This document shows positions 1 through 7,585 of a DNA stretch of 64,000 nucleotides, piece by piece. Origin of the DNA: Saprospiraceae bacterium (GTDB lineage: Bacteria; Bacteroidota; Bacteroidia; Chitinophagales; Saprospiraceae); assembly GCA_016714895.1 (NCBI GenBank), contig JADKBV010000001.1, positions 310,001-374,000 on the forward strand, written 5' to 3'. The notes under the pieces are model-generated. The model searched no databases. It was not told where the DNA came from and saw only the letters and a list, made by a program, of their open reading frames with translations. Each line of letters opens with the position of its first letter. Position 1 is the first letter of the stretch. The position numbers and the translations under genes are program-made.

Positions 1-125
1 GAGATGATAAACCAAATAAAAAGGTTTACGATCCAAGAGTATGGCTGAGATCCGCAGAGTCAACCTTTATCAAACGATTGACATTAGCTTATGAAGATTT
101 GAATTGTATAAACAGAAATGTGTAA
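1..125 (+). CDS. fbaA: Class II fructose-bisphosphate aldolase, C-terminal end (partial)
   Basis: This is the last 40 codons of a gene entering from the left edge, read in frame from base 3 to a TAA at 123-125. The translated tail contains DDKPNKKVYDPRVWLR followed by a short helix ending in an ELN-like DLN motif. That matches the very conserved C-terminus of class IIA fructose-1,6-bisphosphate aldolase (E. coli FbaA has DDKPNKKYYDPRVWLR at the same place). The enzyme is the zinc-dependent glycolytic and gluconeogenic aldolase that cleaves fructose 1,6-bisphosphate in the cytoplasm. The active-site part lies outside the window. The gene converges on sppA across a shared hairpin terminator. 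Confidence 0.85.
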   Translation, partial: DDKPNKKVYDPRVWLRSAESTFIKRLTLAYEDLNCINRNV

Positions 126-161
126 TCAAAATTGACTTTTTTTTTTACAGTATCTGATTAT

Positions 162-203
162 AAAAAAAAAAGACCTGATTTGAATAAAATCAGGTCTTTT
201 TTT
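162..203. terminator. Bidirectional intrinsic terminator between fbaA and sppA
   Basis: A perfect inverted repeat with arms at 165-180 and 188-203 and a 7-base loop. The core GACCTGATT/AATCAGGTC is flanked by A and T runs, so each strand ends in a run of at least seven T. It sits between the stops of two convergent genes and can serve both. Confidence 0.85.
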
Positions 204-248
204 ATTTAAAGTTAATAAAATTGATTGAAATTTAATGTTTTCCTCCTT

Positions 249-2033
249 TTAATTAAAATAAGGTATAAACGGCAATCTTGCCTGAACTCTTTTGGTATCC
301 AAAATCTTTCTGCTTTCGCGAATGAAATTAAATGCTGCTTTTTCTTCCTCTGAAACAAACATGTTGATAACCTCTTCCTCTTGTGATTTGTTTAGCTCCC
401 GCATGATTTCAGACAAAAAGTCAACCTTTACGGAAGGATATTCGGTAACAGAATATTTTTCTATCTTAGCCAATTCTTTTGCCTTATTGATGGCAAAATC
501 CAAATTTCCCAACTCATCAACCAATCCAAGTTCGACGGCTCTTTTTCCTGTCCAGACCCGTCCTCTTGCAATTATTTTGGTACTGTCTATAGACAAATTT
601 CTGCCTTTGCTGACTCTGTCCAAAAATAAATCATAAATATCAAGGACTGATTCCTGCATCAAAACTTTTTCTTTTTCGGACAATTCCTGAAACGGACTTA
701 AAGCTATCGACAAATCGTTGGTTTTTACGGTGTCAAAACGCAATCCAAGTTTGTCCTGAGTTAATGTTTTTACATTCGGAAACATCGTGAATACGCCAAT
801 AGAACCTGTCAATGTATTGGGTTGAGCAACGATGTAATCAGCTCCACATGCAATATAATACCCACCTGATGCTGCGTAATCTCCGAATGAAGCTACTACC
901 GGAATGTTTTTGGCTTTTAATTTTTGAACATAATCCCAAATAACTTCTGACGTAAATGCATCACCACCCGGGGAGTTTACTCTGAGAACAACAGCTTTTA
1001 CTTTTTCGTCTTCAAGAATTTTAGAAAATATTTTGCTGTATTTATTTTTTGTAATAACCCCTTTGGCATCATCGCCAAATGAAATTTCGCCTTCAGCATA
1101 GACAATGGCTATTTTTTCTTTTCCTTTCTTTTCCTCAATTTCTACCACATCCCTGTATTTTCCTAAAGAAATTAAGGAAAGTTCTTTTTTATCCTCAACT
1201 CCCAGTTTTGTTTTCAGGAAGGTTTCAAAATCGCTTTTTTGCATTAATACATCGACAAGTTTGTGTGATAAAGCAGATTTTGCTGATCTACCCGCAAATT
1301 GATTCATGATGGAATCAAGTTCTATTGCATTGATTTTTCTGTTTTCCTCCAAAGTTTTGGCCATAAGGGCTTTCATATCATAAAGAAACTCCTTGATTTG
1401 CAATCTGTTTTCGTCACTCATTTTTTCTGATCGGAAAGGTTCGGATGCACTTTTAAAATCGCCGGCATAAAAAACTTCCATTTTAATCCCCAACTTGTCC
1501 ATCGTCCCTTTAAAAAACGGAACCATCGATCCGAATCCTCTTAAATCAACCAAACCCTGAGGATTTAAAAACATTGAATCTGCGACTGAACACAAAAAGT
1601 ATGAAGATTGGCTGTGGGCATTGGCATAACTATAAATGAACTTGCCGCTTTTTTTAAATTCGTTCAGTTCCTGGATAATAGTATACAGACTGGATTGGCC
1701 CATACTGATATTGTTATTTTCCAGATATATTCCTTTGATTTTGTCATCGGTAGCTGCATGTCTGATCAATTCAACAATTCTTTGTAAACCAATAGTTTCT
1801 TCTTGGGAACCAAAAACAAAACCATCATCGGTTTGATTGCCTGATTTTTCAGGAACAACACCTTCCAATGTAAGATGAAGTACTGAATTCTTTTTATAAT
1901 ATGAAGTTTTACTTGTTGATCCGAAAGTAACAGAAAGAACTATAACAATAGCTATTAAAGCAAAAGAGACGATGACACCAAGACATGATCCTAATAATGA
2001 AGGTGTAAACGTATTTTGATTTTTGCGTTCCAT
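249..2033 (-). CDS. sppA: Signal peptide peptidase SppA, 67K type
   Basis: A membrane-bound serine protease that degrades leftover signal peptides after protein export. At 594 residues it is the long, double-domain form of family S49. An N-terminal membrane anchor spans residues 15-37. The first S49 repeat contains Lys194 in the GDFKSASEPF motif, the general base (Lys209 in E. coli SppA). The second repeat contains Ser389 in AASGGYY, the nucleophile (Ser409 in E. coli). The catalytic Ser-Lys dyad is therefore intact. The ATG at 2033 lies a short distance after a TACTTTTG promoter box, supporting this start. The gene stands alone, converging with fbaA. Confidence 0.95.
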   Translation of the reverse strand: MERKNQNTFTPSLLGSCLGVIVSFALIAIVIVLSVTFGSTSKTSYYKKNSVLHLTLEGVVPEKSGNQTDDGFVFGSQEETIGLQRIVELIRHAATDDKIKGIYLENNNISMGQSSLYTIIQELNEFKKSGKFIYSYANAHSQSSYFLCSVADSMFLNPQGLVDLRGFGSMVPFFKGTMDKLGIKMEVFYAGDFKSASEPFRSEKMSDENRLQIKEFLYDMKALMAKTLEENRKINAIELDSIMNQFAGRSAKSALSHKLVDVLMQKSDFETFLKTKLGVEDKKELSLISLGKYRDVVEIEEKKGKEKIAIVYAEGEISFGDDAKGVITKNKYSKIFSKILEDEKVKAVVLRVNSPGGDAFTSEVIWDYVQKLKAKNIPVVASFGDYAASGGYYIACGADYIVAQPNTLTGSIGVFTMFPNVKTLTQDKLGLRFDTVKTNDLSIALSPFQELSEKEKVLMQESVLDIYDLFLDRVSKGRNLSIDSTKIIARGRVWTGKRAVELGLVDELGNLDFAINKAKELAKIEKYSVTEYPSVKVDFLSEIMRELNKSQEEEVINMFVSEEEKAAFNFIRESRKILDTKRVQARLPFIPYFN

Positions 2034-2051
2034 GGGTATTTATTTATGCTA

Positions 2052-2059
2052 CAAAAGTA
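2052..2059 (-). promoter_or_regulatory. Promoter -7 box of sppA
   Basis: On the minus strand the sequence reads TACTTTTG, a full match to the Bacteroidota -7 consensus TAnnTTTG, about 19 bases before the sppA ATG. No clear TTTG -33 box was identified, so this rests on the -7 box and its position. Confidence 0.5.
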
Positions 2060-2134
2060 TAAAATTAAACACATTTTAAAAAATTACTTAGCCGAAGACC
2101 ATTAAAAGCACTACCAAGAACCTTTAATTCCGGA

Positions 2135-2809
2135 CTAAATCACAAGGCTGATGCGGTGAACTCCCGGTTGATACTTCTTTGTAATCAGATATTTTAAATG
2201 CTCGTAATGTTTCGGATTGTTTTCAAAGTCAATAGTACTCACATCAATAATCAAAACAGGAAATGATAAAATATTTCTAAAATATTCAAAATACGCATTC
2301 TGAACCTGCTGCAAATAGTCGTCAGAAATTTCTGTCTCGTATACCCTGCCTCTTTTTTTGATTTTCTCCTGTAAAACCTCAATGTTTCTGTGAAAATAGA
2401 TAAGAATGTCGGGTTTTGGAAAGTTCTGGTCAAATACATTATATAAGTTCTGGAAAAGCCGGAACTCCTCCTCTCCAAGGTTTTTTTTTGCGAAAAGTAA
2501 TGTTTTAATAAAAGCGTAATCGGATATGGTAAACTGACTGAACAAACTCCTGTTTAACAAACAAGCCTGCATTTGTTTATACCGTTCCGTCATAAAAAAC
2601 AATTCTACCGTAAATGCAAATCTTTCCGGTTCTTTATAAAATAAAGGTAGAAAAGGATTATCATCAAACTGTTCAAGAATGAGATTGCATTCATATTCCT
2701 TTCGGATCAATTTGCAAAAAGTAGTTTTGCCGGCACCTATATTGCCTTCAATGCATATGTAGTTGTATGGGAAAATAGATTCGATAGTGTTATTGTTTTG
2801 GAAATGCAA
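2135..2809 (-). CDS. Deoxynucleoside kinase (dGK/dCK/dAK family)
   Basis: A cytoplasmic salvage kinase that phosphorylates deoxynucleosides with ATP. At 224 residues it has the family length. The P-loop GNIGAGKTT is at residues 22-30, a substrate-site TERYKQM motif follows near residue 75, and an arginine-rich LID segment (KKRGRVYE) lies near residue 150. Substrate preference cannot be read from the sequence. The start is uncertain. The only in-frame start-like codon is the TTG at 2809, with no ATG or GTG before the P-loop, and that TTG coincides with the end of a TATTTTTG promoter-like box (2807-2814). Translation may start at a non-canonical codon, or the 5' end may hold a sequence error. 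Confidence 0.88.
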   Translation of the reverse strand: MHFQNNNTIESIFPYNYICIEGNIGAGKTTFCKLIRKEYECNLILEQFDDNPFLPLFYKEPERFAFTVELFFMTERYKQMQACLLNRSLFSQFTISDYAFIKTLLFAKKNLGEEEFRLFQNLYNVFDQNFPKPDILIYFHRNIEVLQEKIKKRGRVYETEISDDYLQQVQNAYFEYFRNILSFPVLIIDVSTIDFENNPKHYEHLKYLITKKYQPGVHRISLVI

Positions 2810-3061
2810 AAATATTATAATTATCTTAAATATGAATTTTTATTATATGAAATTGTCGTATATAATAATTTGCCATGTGTATTCTATTGAAAAATGTTAC
2901 AGTAGTTTGGTGCTTTGAAAAATATATTTTGGTTTAAGTACCATATTTTGGGATACATTGGACTTTACAGGAAAAAGATTAGTCAGTTTTACAGATATAA
3001 AACAGTTGATAAAAAGTAGGATATTTCAAGTGAAACTTTAGCGTAACTCTGAATTTCTTTA

Positions 3062-3069
3062 TATGTTTG
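3062..3069 (+). promoter_or_regulatory. Promoter -7 box of mpl
   Basis: TATGTTTG matches TAnnTTTG. A TTTA at 3038-3041 lies exactly 20 bases upstream, at the usual -33 position. The box is 28 bases before the mpl ATG. The preceding intergenic stretch from 2810 shows nothing else recognisable. Confidence 0.5.
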
Positions 3070-3097
3070 CGACTCATATAAAAAAGTATCATCATAT

Positions 3098-4429
3098 ATG
3101 CCAAAAGTTCATATTATTGCAATAGGTGGCGCTGTTATGCATAATCTTGCTATAGATTTGGCCGGATTGGGTTGTGAGGTCACCGGATCTGATGATGAAA
3201 TTTATGAACCTGCTCTTTCCAGACTCAAATCATTGGATCTCTTACCTGCAAAGATCGGTTGGCATCCGGAAAAGATAACCAAAGATCTGGATTATGTAGT
3301 ATTGGGAATGCATGCCAAAAAAGATAATCCGGAACTCTTGAAAGCCATGTCTTTTGACATTCCGGTCTACTCTTATCCTGAATTGATTTACAATCTGTCA
3401 AAAAATAAAAAAAGGGTCGTCATAGCAGGAAGTCATGGAAAAACAACCATAACCTCTATGATTCTTCATGTATTGAAAAAAAATAATGTTGATTTTGATT
3501 ACGTTGTGGGTGCTCATATTGAAGGATTTGACAAAATGGTCAAAATCAGTGATGCACCAGTTATCGTACTGGAAGGGGACGAATATTTAAGTAGTCCATT
3601 GGACCCAAGACCAAAAATTCATCATTATCATCCTTTTATTTCAGTACTCACCGGGATCGCCTGGGATCACATCAATGTATTTCCTACGTATTCTGATTAT
3701 ATAAAAGCATTTTCAGATTATATCAATCTGATTGAAAAAAATGGTTTTTTGATTTATAACCAAAATGATGCTGAAGTCATTAGGTTAGCCAATCAAACTA
3801 AAGATGTTCATGGTATACCCTATGATGGTCTGACACGTGATTTCGGAAAAAACAGCGTATTGTTTGAAGGGAGATCATATCCCATCTCTGTCATAGGCAA
3901 TCATAATCTTTCCAATCTGGCTGCTGCTATGGAAGTTTGTTCTCAATTGGGTATTTTACCCCAGGATTTTTTATCGTCTGTCAGTGATTTTAAAGGAGCA
4001 GCCAAAAGGCTTCAACAAATAAAAAATACGAAACAAAAAGCAATCTATCTGGATTTTGCCCATGCTCCATCCAAAGTTCTGGCAACCACACAGGCTTTTA
4101 AATCGTGGTTTGGAAATAAAAAACTTTGTGCGGTATTTGAACTGCACACTTTTTCAAGCCTGGATGAAAGTTTTCTGCCACAATACAAACACACATTGGA
4201 AGCTGCAGATAAGGCCATTGTTTATGTGAGTAAACATACACTTTTGATGAAGAACAAACCTTTTTTGAATCAGGAAATCATAAAAAAATCCTTTCAGCAT
4301 CCAAATCTCACGGTCATCTATGAAAAAGAAGGGTTGATAACAGAACTGAAAGATCCTCAGTATGAACAATATAATATTTTGCTCATGACGAGTGGAACAT
4401 TTGATCAAATGGATTACCAAACCTTATAA
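3098..4429 (+). CDS. mpl: UDP-N-acetylmuramate:L-alanyl-gamma-D-glutamyl-meso-diaminopimelate ligase
   Basis: A Mur ligase that recycles peptidoglycan by joining the recovered tripeptide (L-Ala-gamma-D-Glu-meso-DAP) to UDP-MurNAc, with ATP, in the cytoplasm. At 443 residues it has the Mpl length. The N-terminal Rossmann-like region begins HIIAIGGAVMHNLA, where the MurC/Mpl family typically has a GxxGTxM-like motif. The ATP-binding AGSHGKTT is at residues 110-117 and the central-domain DEY motif occurs in LEGDEYLSS. Recognition as Mpl rather than MurC rests on the overall sequence (FDIPVYSYPELIY, the SPLDPRPKIHHYHP segment). Nine bases separate it from the next gene, so the two are probably cotranscribed from the promoter at 3062. 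The amidase and NamZ elsewhere in the window act in the same recycling theme. Confidence 0.92.
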   Translation: MPKVHIIAIGGAVMHNLAIDLAGLGCEVTGSDDEIYEPALSRLKSLDLLPAKIGWHPEKITKDLDYVVLGMHAKKDNPELLKAMSFDIPVYSYPELIYNLSKNKKRVVIAGSHGKTTITSMILHVLKKNNVDFDYVVGAHIEGFDKMVKISDAPVIVLEGDEYLSSPLDPRPKIHHYHPFISVLTGIAWDHINVFPTYSDYIKAFSDYINLIEKNGFLIYNQNDAEVIRLANQTKDVHGIPYDGLTRDFGKNSVLFEGRSYPISVIGNHNLSNLAAAMEVCSQLGILPQDFLSSVSDFKGAAKRLQQIKNTKQKAIYLDFAHAPSKVLATTQAFKSWFGNKKLCAVFELHTFSSLDESFLPQYKHTLEAADKAIVYVSKHTLLMKNKPFLNQEIIKKSFQHPNLTVIYEKEGLITELKDPQYEQYNILLMTSGTFDQMDYQTL

Positions 4430-4438
4430 AGAATTTAT

Positions 4439-4930
4439 ATGTCAAAATTAGAATATAAAGAACCCAATGCCTTACAGGATGTAAGAGATTTTCACGAACT
4501 TTTTGATTTACCCGTTCCTCAAACACCCGGAATTCCTGCAAAAAACCGATGTCAGCTGAGGGTAAACCTACTTCAGGAAGAATTGGATGAGCTCAAAGAA
4601 GCAATTAATGACCATGATATAGTTGGAATTGCCGATGCATTGACTGATCTTCAATATGTGCTTTCAGGGGCAGTACTTGAATTTGGACTTGCTTCAAGAT
4701 TTAAAGAGTTATTTGATGAAGTGCAACGTTCCAATATGAGTAAAGCATGTGCTACTTATGAAGACGCTGAAAAGACCAGAGAGTATTATTTAAACCATAA
4801 AAATACATCTTCTTATATTGTAGAGAAAAACGGTGAATTTTTGGTATACAGAGAGGAGGATAAAAAAGTGTTAAAAAATATATATTATTCAGAAGCAAAT
4901 CTAAAAGATATTGTGGATAAAAACATATAG
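4439..4930 (+). CDS. MazG/HisE-fold nucleoside triphosphate pyrophosphohydrolase family protein
   Basis: A small all-alpha NTP pyrophosphohydrolase-like protein of 163 residues. The diagnostic metal-binding pattern is visible as EELDELKEA near residue 46, followed by ADALTDLQYV near residue 65, corresponding to the ExxE...ExxD helices of the MazG/phosphoribosyl-ATP pyrophosphohydrolase superfamily. These enzymes hydrolyse non-canonical or excess (d)NTPs to the monophosphate and pyrophosphate. The substrate is not predictable. The C-terminal 50 residues, after the catalytic helices, are of unknown role. It follows mpl by 9 bases, and its stop faces the bile-acid-symporter-type gene. Confidence 0.8.
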   Translation: MSKLEYKEPNALQDVRDFHELFDLPVPQTPGIPAKNRCQLRVNLLQEELDELKEAINDHDIVGIADALTDLQYVLSGAVLEFGLASRFKELFDEVQRSNMSKACATYEDAEKTREYYLNHKNTSSYIVEKNGEFLVYREEDKKVLKNIYYSEANLKDIVDKNI

Positions 4931-4955
4931 TGATTATTCGACAAATTTTAGATAA

Positions 4956-5870
4956 TCAGATAGTTACAACGTCTTTTTTGTCTTTGTAACTCCAGAAAAG
5001 GGAGAGTGACAAGGCTGAAATTAAATGCCATATGCTCCACCACCCTGCAATAAGGGCCATACTGCCCATGCCGTCAAAAAAGTTAAAAATCAGAACCAAA
5101 GCTAAACCTGAATTCTGAATACCGGTTTCTATACTGATGCTTCGTGCATCACCTTTGGGCAGCATAAAAATTTTGGCAAGGACATATCCCATGAGTAACG
5201 CCATCCCGTTATGTATCAACACAATATAAAAAACCTGATGCAGATAATCCTGTATTTGTGAAACATTATTGTAGATTCCACTGATCACAATACCCGAAAA
5301 AAGTAGCAAAGAGGATCTTTTAACCCAGGGTAATATTTTGTTTTTAAGATCCGGATATTTTGTTCCGAAAAACATCCCGGCTACCAAAGGAATCACCATC
5401 AATGTAAATACAGTGGTGACCATATCTATAAAAGGTATAGAAAACTTTTGAATGGTTGTACTACCTCCTTCAGGTAACAAATACAATAGTAAGGCAAATG
5501 TAAAGGGTGTTTGAAAGGAACTTGTTATTGTGGAAATGGAGGTTAAGACTACAGACAGAGCAACATTTCCTTTGGCGAGGTAGACTGCGTAATTGGAGAC
5601 ATTTCCGCCCGGACACACTGAAATGAGCAACATTCCCAATGCAAGACCCGGAGTCGGTTTAATGATCCATATAATACCCAAAGTAAGTAGTGGAAGCATA
5701 ATCAATTGCGATAATAATCCTACTAATGTGGATTTTTTGTGACTGAGTACATAGGAAAAATCTTTCAACGTAAGTTCCATAGCAACTCCGAACATAATAT
5801 AAGCCAAACAAAAGTTTAAAATAGTGATTTGACTTTCACTGAATTGAATGTTTACTTCATGTAAATCCAT
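4956..5870 (-). CDS. Bile acid:sodium symporter (BASS) family transporter
   Basis: A polytopic inner-membrane transporter of about 304 residues with close to ten hydrophobic segments. It carries the family's GNVSNYAVYLAKGN-type segment after PGG in the first half and SIETGIQNSGLALVL in the second; these are the crossed, sodium-binding helix motifs of the BASS family (ASBT, YocS, PanS). The substrate cannot be told: members carry bile acids, keto acids or pantoate. A GTG at 5873 directly precedes the ATG at 5870. The ATG is preferred here. Only 8 bases separate it from the upstream AspT-like gene, so the two transporters look cotranscribed. Confidence 0.88.
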   Translation of the reverse strand: MDLHEVNIQFSESQITILNFCLAYIMFGVAMELTLKDFSYVLSHKKSTLVGLLSQLIMLPLLTLGIIWIIKPTPGLALGMLLISVCPGGNVSNYAVYLAKGNVALSVVLTSISTITSSFQTPFTFALLLYLLPEGGSTTIQKFSIPFIDMVTTVFTLMVIPLVAGMFFGTKYPDLKNKILPWVKRSSLLLFSGIVISGIYNNVSQIQDYLHQVFYIVLIHNGMALLMGYVLAKIFMLPKGDARSISIETGIQNSGLALVLIFNFFDGMGSMALIAGWWSIWHLISALSLSLFWSYKDKKDVVTI

Positions 5871-5878
5871 CACAAATT

Positions 5879-7510
5879 TTAGGTTAGTAAAAGTAACAAA
5901 ATTTGAGCGTATAGAATTTTCATAACCAATGAAATAGGGAACATGAAGGCGTAACCAATGCTTGGAACTTTATTTTTCGTAATATCAGAAGCAAATTCCA
6001 AAATAGCAGGCTGATTGGAAACAAATCCCAAAAGCAAAGAAAAAGGGATTTTAAATATTCTGTAACCGATCCATAAACTTATAATAGCTGCTGTTATAGA
6101 CAATACAGCGCCACCGGCAAAAATGGGTATCCACTGTCCCTGGCTTACTGCGTCGAGCATCGTATTACCTGAACGGATTCCCAAGACAGCAAGTAATAAA
6201 ATCAAACCTAATTGGTTTAACGTTACATTGGTGCCATAAGGGAGCGACCAAACAATTGGCCCCGTTCGCTTTAAAGTTCCCAACAACAGTCCGACTACCA
6301 AAGGTCCTCCGGCATAACCTAATTTGAATACGATACCACCTGGAAGAGAAATTTCCAGCATCCCTAAAAGCAGACCCAAAGCTATACCCAATCCAAAAGA
6401 AAAAATATCGATTTTACTGGCGGCATGGTAACTGTCGCCAAATAATTTTTGGATCGAAGAAATATCTTCTCTTTTGGCAACAAATCTTATTCTGTCACCG
6501 ATTTCAAGAACAGTATCTGATTTGGCAAGCATTTCCATATCTCCTCTTCTGATTCTGGTAATGAGTGCACTGTATTTTTCATTGAGGTTGAGGGATGAAA
6601 TAGTTTTACCCACCACTTCAGGATTAGATACAAAGATTCTGACTATGTCAAATTCTTTTCTGTTGAAGGATAAACTTTCAGGATCGATATCACCTAATAC
6701 CTCCTGAACAGAATTTAATTCTTCCAAGGTACCTACAACCGTTATTTTATCATTTTCATTTAGTTCTGACTCCCAATGCGTTAATGTCATTTTACCGTGA
6801 CGGAAACTTTCCATTCTTCCGAAAACAACATTCCATTGATAATCTTTCATCAAAGTTCTGAGCGTTTTTCCGAAAACCAATCGATTGGTAATCCTTAACG
6901 TTCTTGATGTAAGATTTTCATCAATAGGGTAGTCTTTACGCAAAATATATTTTTCAGCTTCGTAATTGATTTTAAATCTTTTTTCCATTAATTTTATGGC
7001 AAGCATGACTCCCAGGACCCCCATAGGATAACTGAATGTATATCCAACAACCAGATTCTGAATATGATTGGCTTTATTTTTATATCCTTGGTTGATTAAT
7101 TCAATAGCTGAAGCAAGAGAAGGAGAATTGGTGGAACTACCTGAATATATTCCTACGGTTGTGGCTCCGTCAAATTTCATCAGATAGTGAATGATGATTG
7201 CCACCAAAGCAGATAAAGTGAGCATAATCAAAACAAAACTGATATCTCTCCATCCGTTTTTTTGAAACGACTGAAAAAATGCAGGTCCGGATGTAATTCC
7301 TATCGTATACACAAAAATGACGAGACCTAATTGAAATATGATTTCAGGAACATCAAATGCCGGATTCATGGCACCAAAAAAAAGTCCCACAAAAAGAACA
7401 GCACTGATCCCCAGTCCCGTGCCCCACACTTTTATTCTGCCCACAAGATAACCAATGGCGGAGACAAAAAATAAAAGGAGTAATGGACTGGATTCTAAAA
7501 ATTGGATCAT
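5879..7510 (-). CDS. YidE/AspT-family putative transporter with two RCK-C (TrkA-C) domains
   Basis: An inner-membrane protein of 543 residues in the aspartate:alanine exchanger family. Five or so membrane helices (residues 5-185) are followed by two cytoplasmic TrkA-C-type ligand-binding domains (roughly 195-275 and 285-365) and a second helix bundle (375-543). The two halves share repeat motifs such as GSSTNSPSLASAIE (first half) and SNQPAILEFAS (second half), as expected for the duplicated AspT fold. Family members exchange small carboxylates or remain uncharacterised (YidE, YbjL). The TrkA-C pair suggests control by a nucleotide or metabolite. It is first in a two-gene unit with the BASS transporter. 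Confidence 0.88.
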   Translation of the reverse strand: MIQFLESSPLLLLFFVSAIGYLVGRIKVWGTGLGISAVLFVGLFFGAMNPAFDVPEIIFQLGLVIFVYTIGITSGPAFFQSFQKNGWRDISFVLIMLTLSALVAIIIHYLMKFDGATTVGIYSGSSTNSPSLASAIELINQGYKNKANHIQNLVVGYTFSYPMGVLGVMLAIKLMEKRFKINYEAEKYILRKDYPIDENLTSRTLRITNRLVFGKTLRTLMKDYQWNVVFGRMESFRHGKMTLTHWESELNENDKITVVGTLEELNSVQEVLGDIDPESLSFNRKEFDIVRIFVSNPEVVGKTISSLNLNEKYSALITRIRRGDMEMLAKSDTVLEIGDRIRFVAKREDISSIQKLFGDSYHAASKIDIFSFGLGIALGLLLGMLEISLPGGIVFKLGYAGGPLVVGLLLGTLKRTGPIVWSLPYGTNVTLNQLGLILLLAVLGIRSGNTMLDAVSQGQWIPIFAGGAVLSITAAIISLWIGYRIFKIPFSLLLGFVSNQPAILEFASDITKNKVPSIGYAFMFPISLVMKILYAQILLLLLT

Positions 7511-7525
7511 GTTGATGTGTAAAGA

Positions 7526-7556
7526 TAAAAAAAGTGGCCAAAAAATTTGGCCACTT
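7526..7556 (-). terminator. Intrinsic terminator after the S46 peptidase gene
   Basis: Inverted repeat with arms 7532-7542 and 7546-7556 (AAGTGGCCAAA/TTTGGCCACTT) and a 3-base loop. Read on the minus strand it is followed by a T run. It lies 30-60 bases downstream of the peptidase stop and before the AspT-like start. Confidence 0.8.
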
Positions 7557-7585
7557 CGTTCACAATTAGTGCCTTGGGTTTACCT

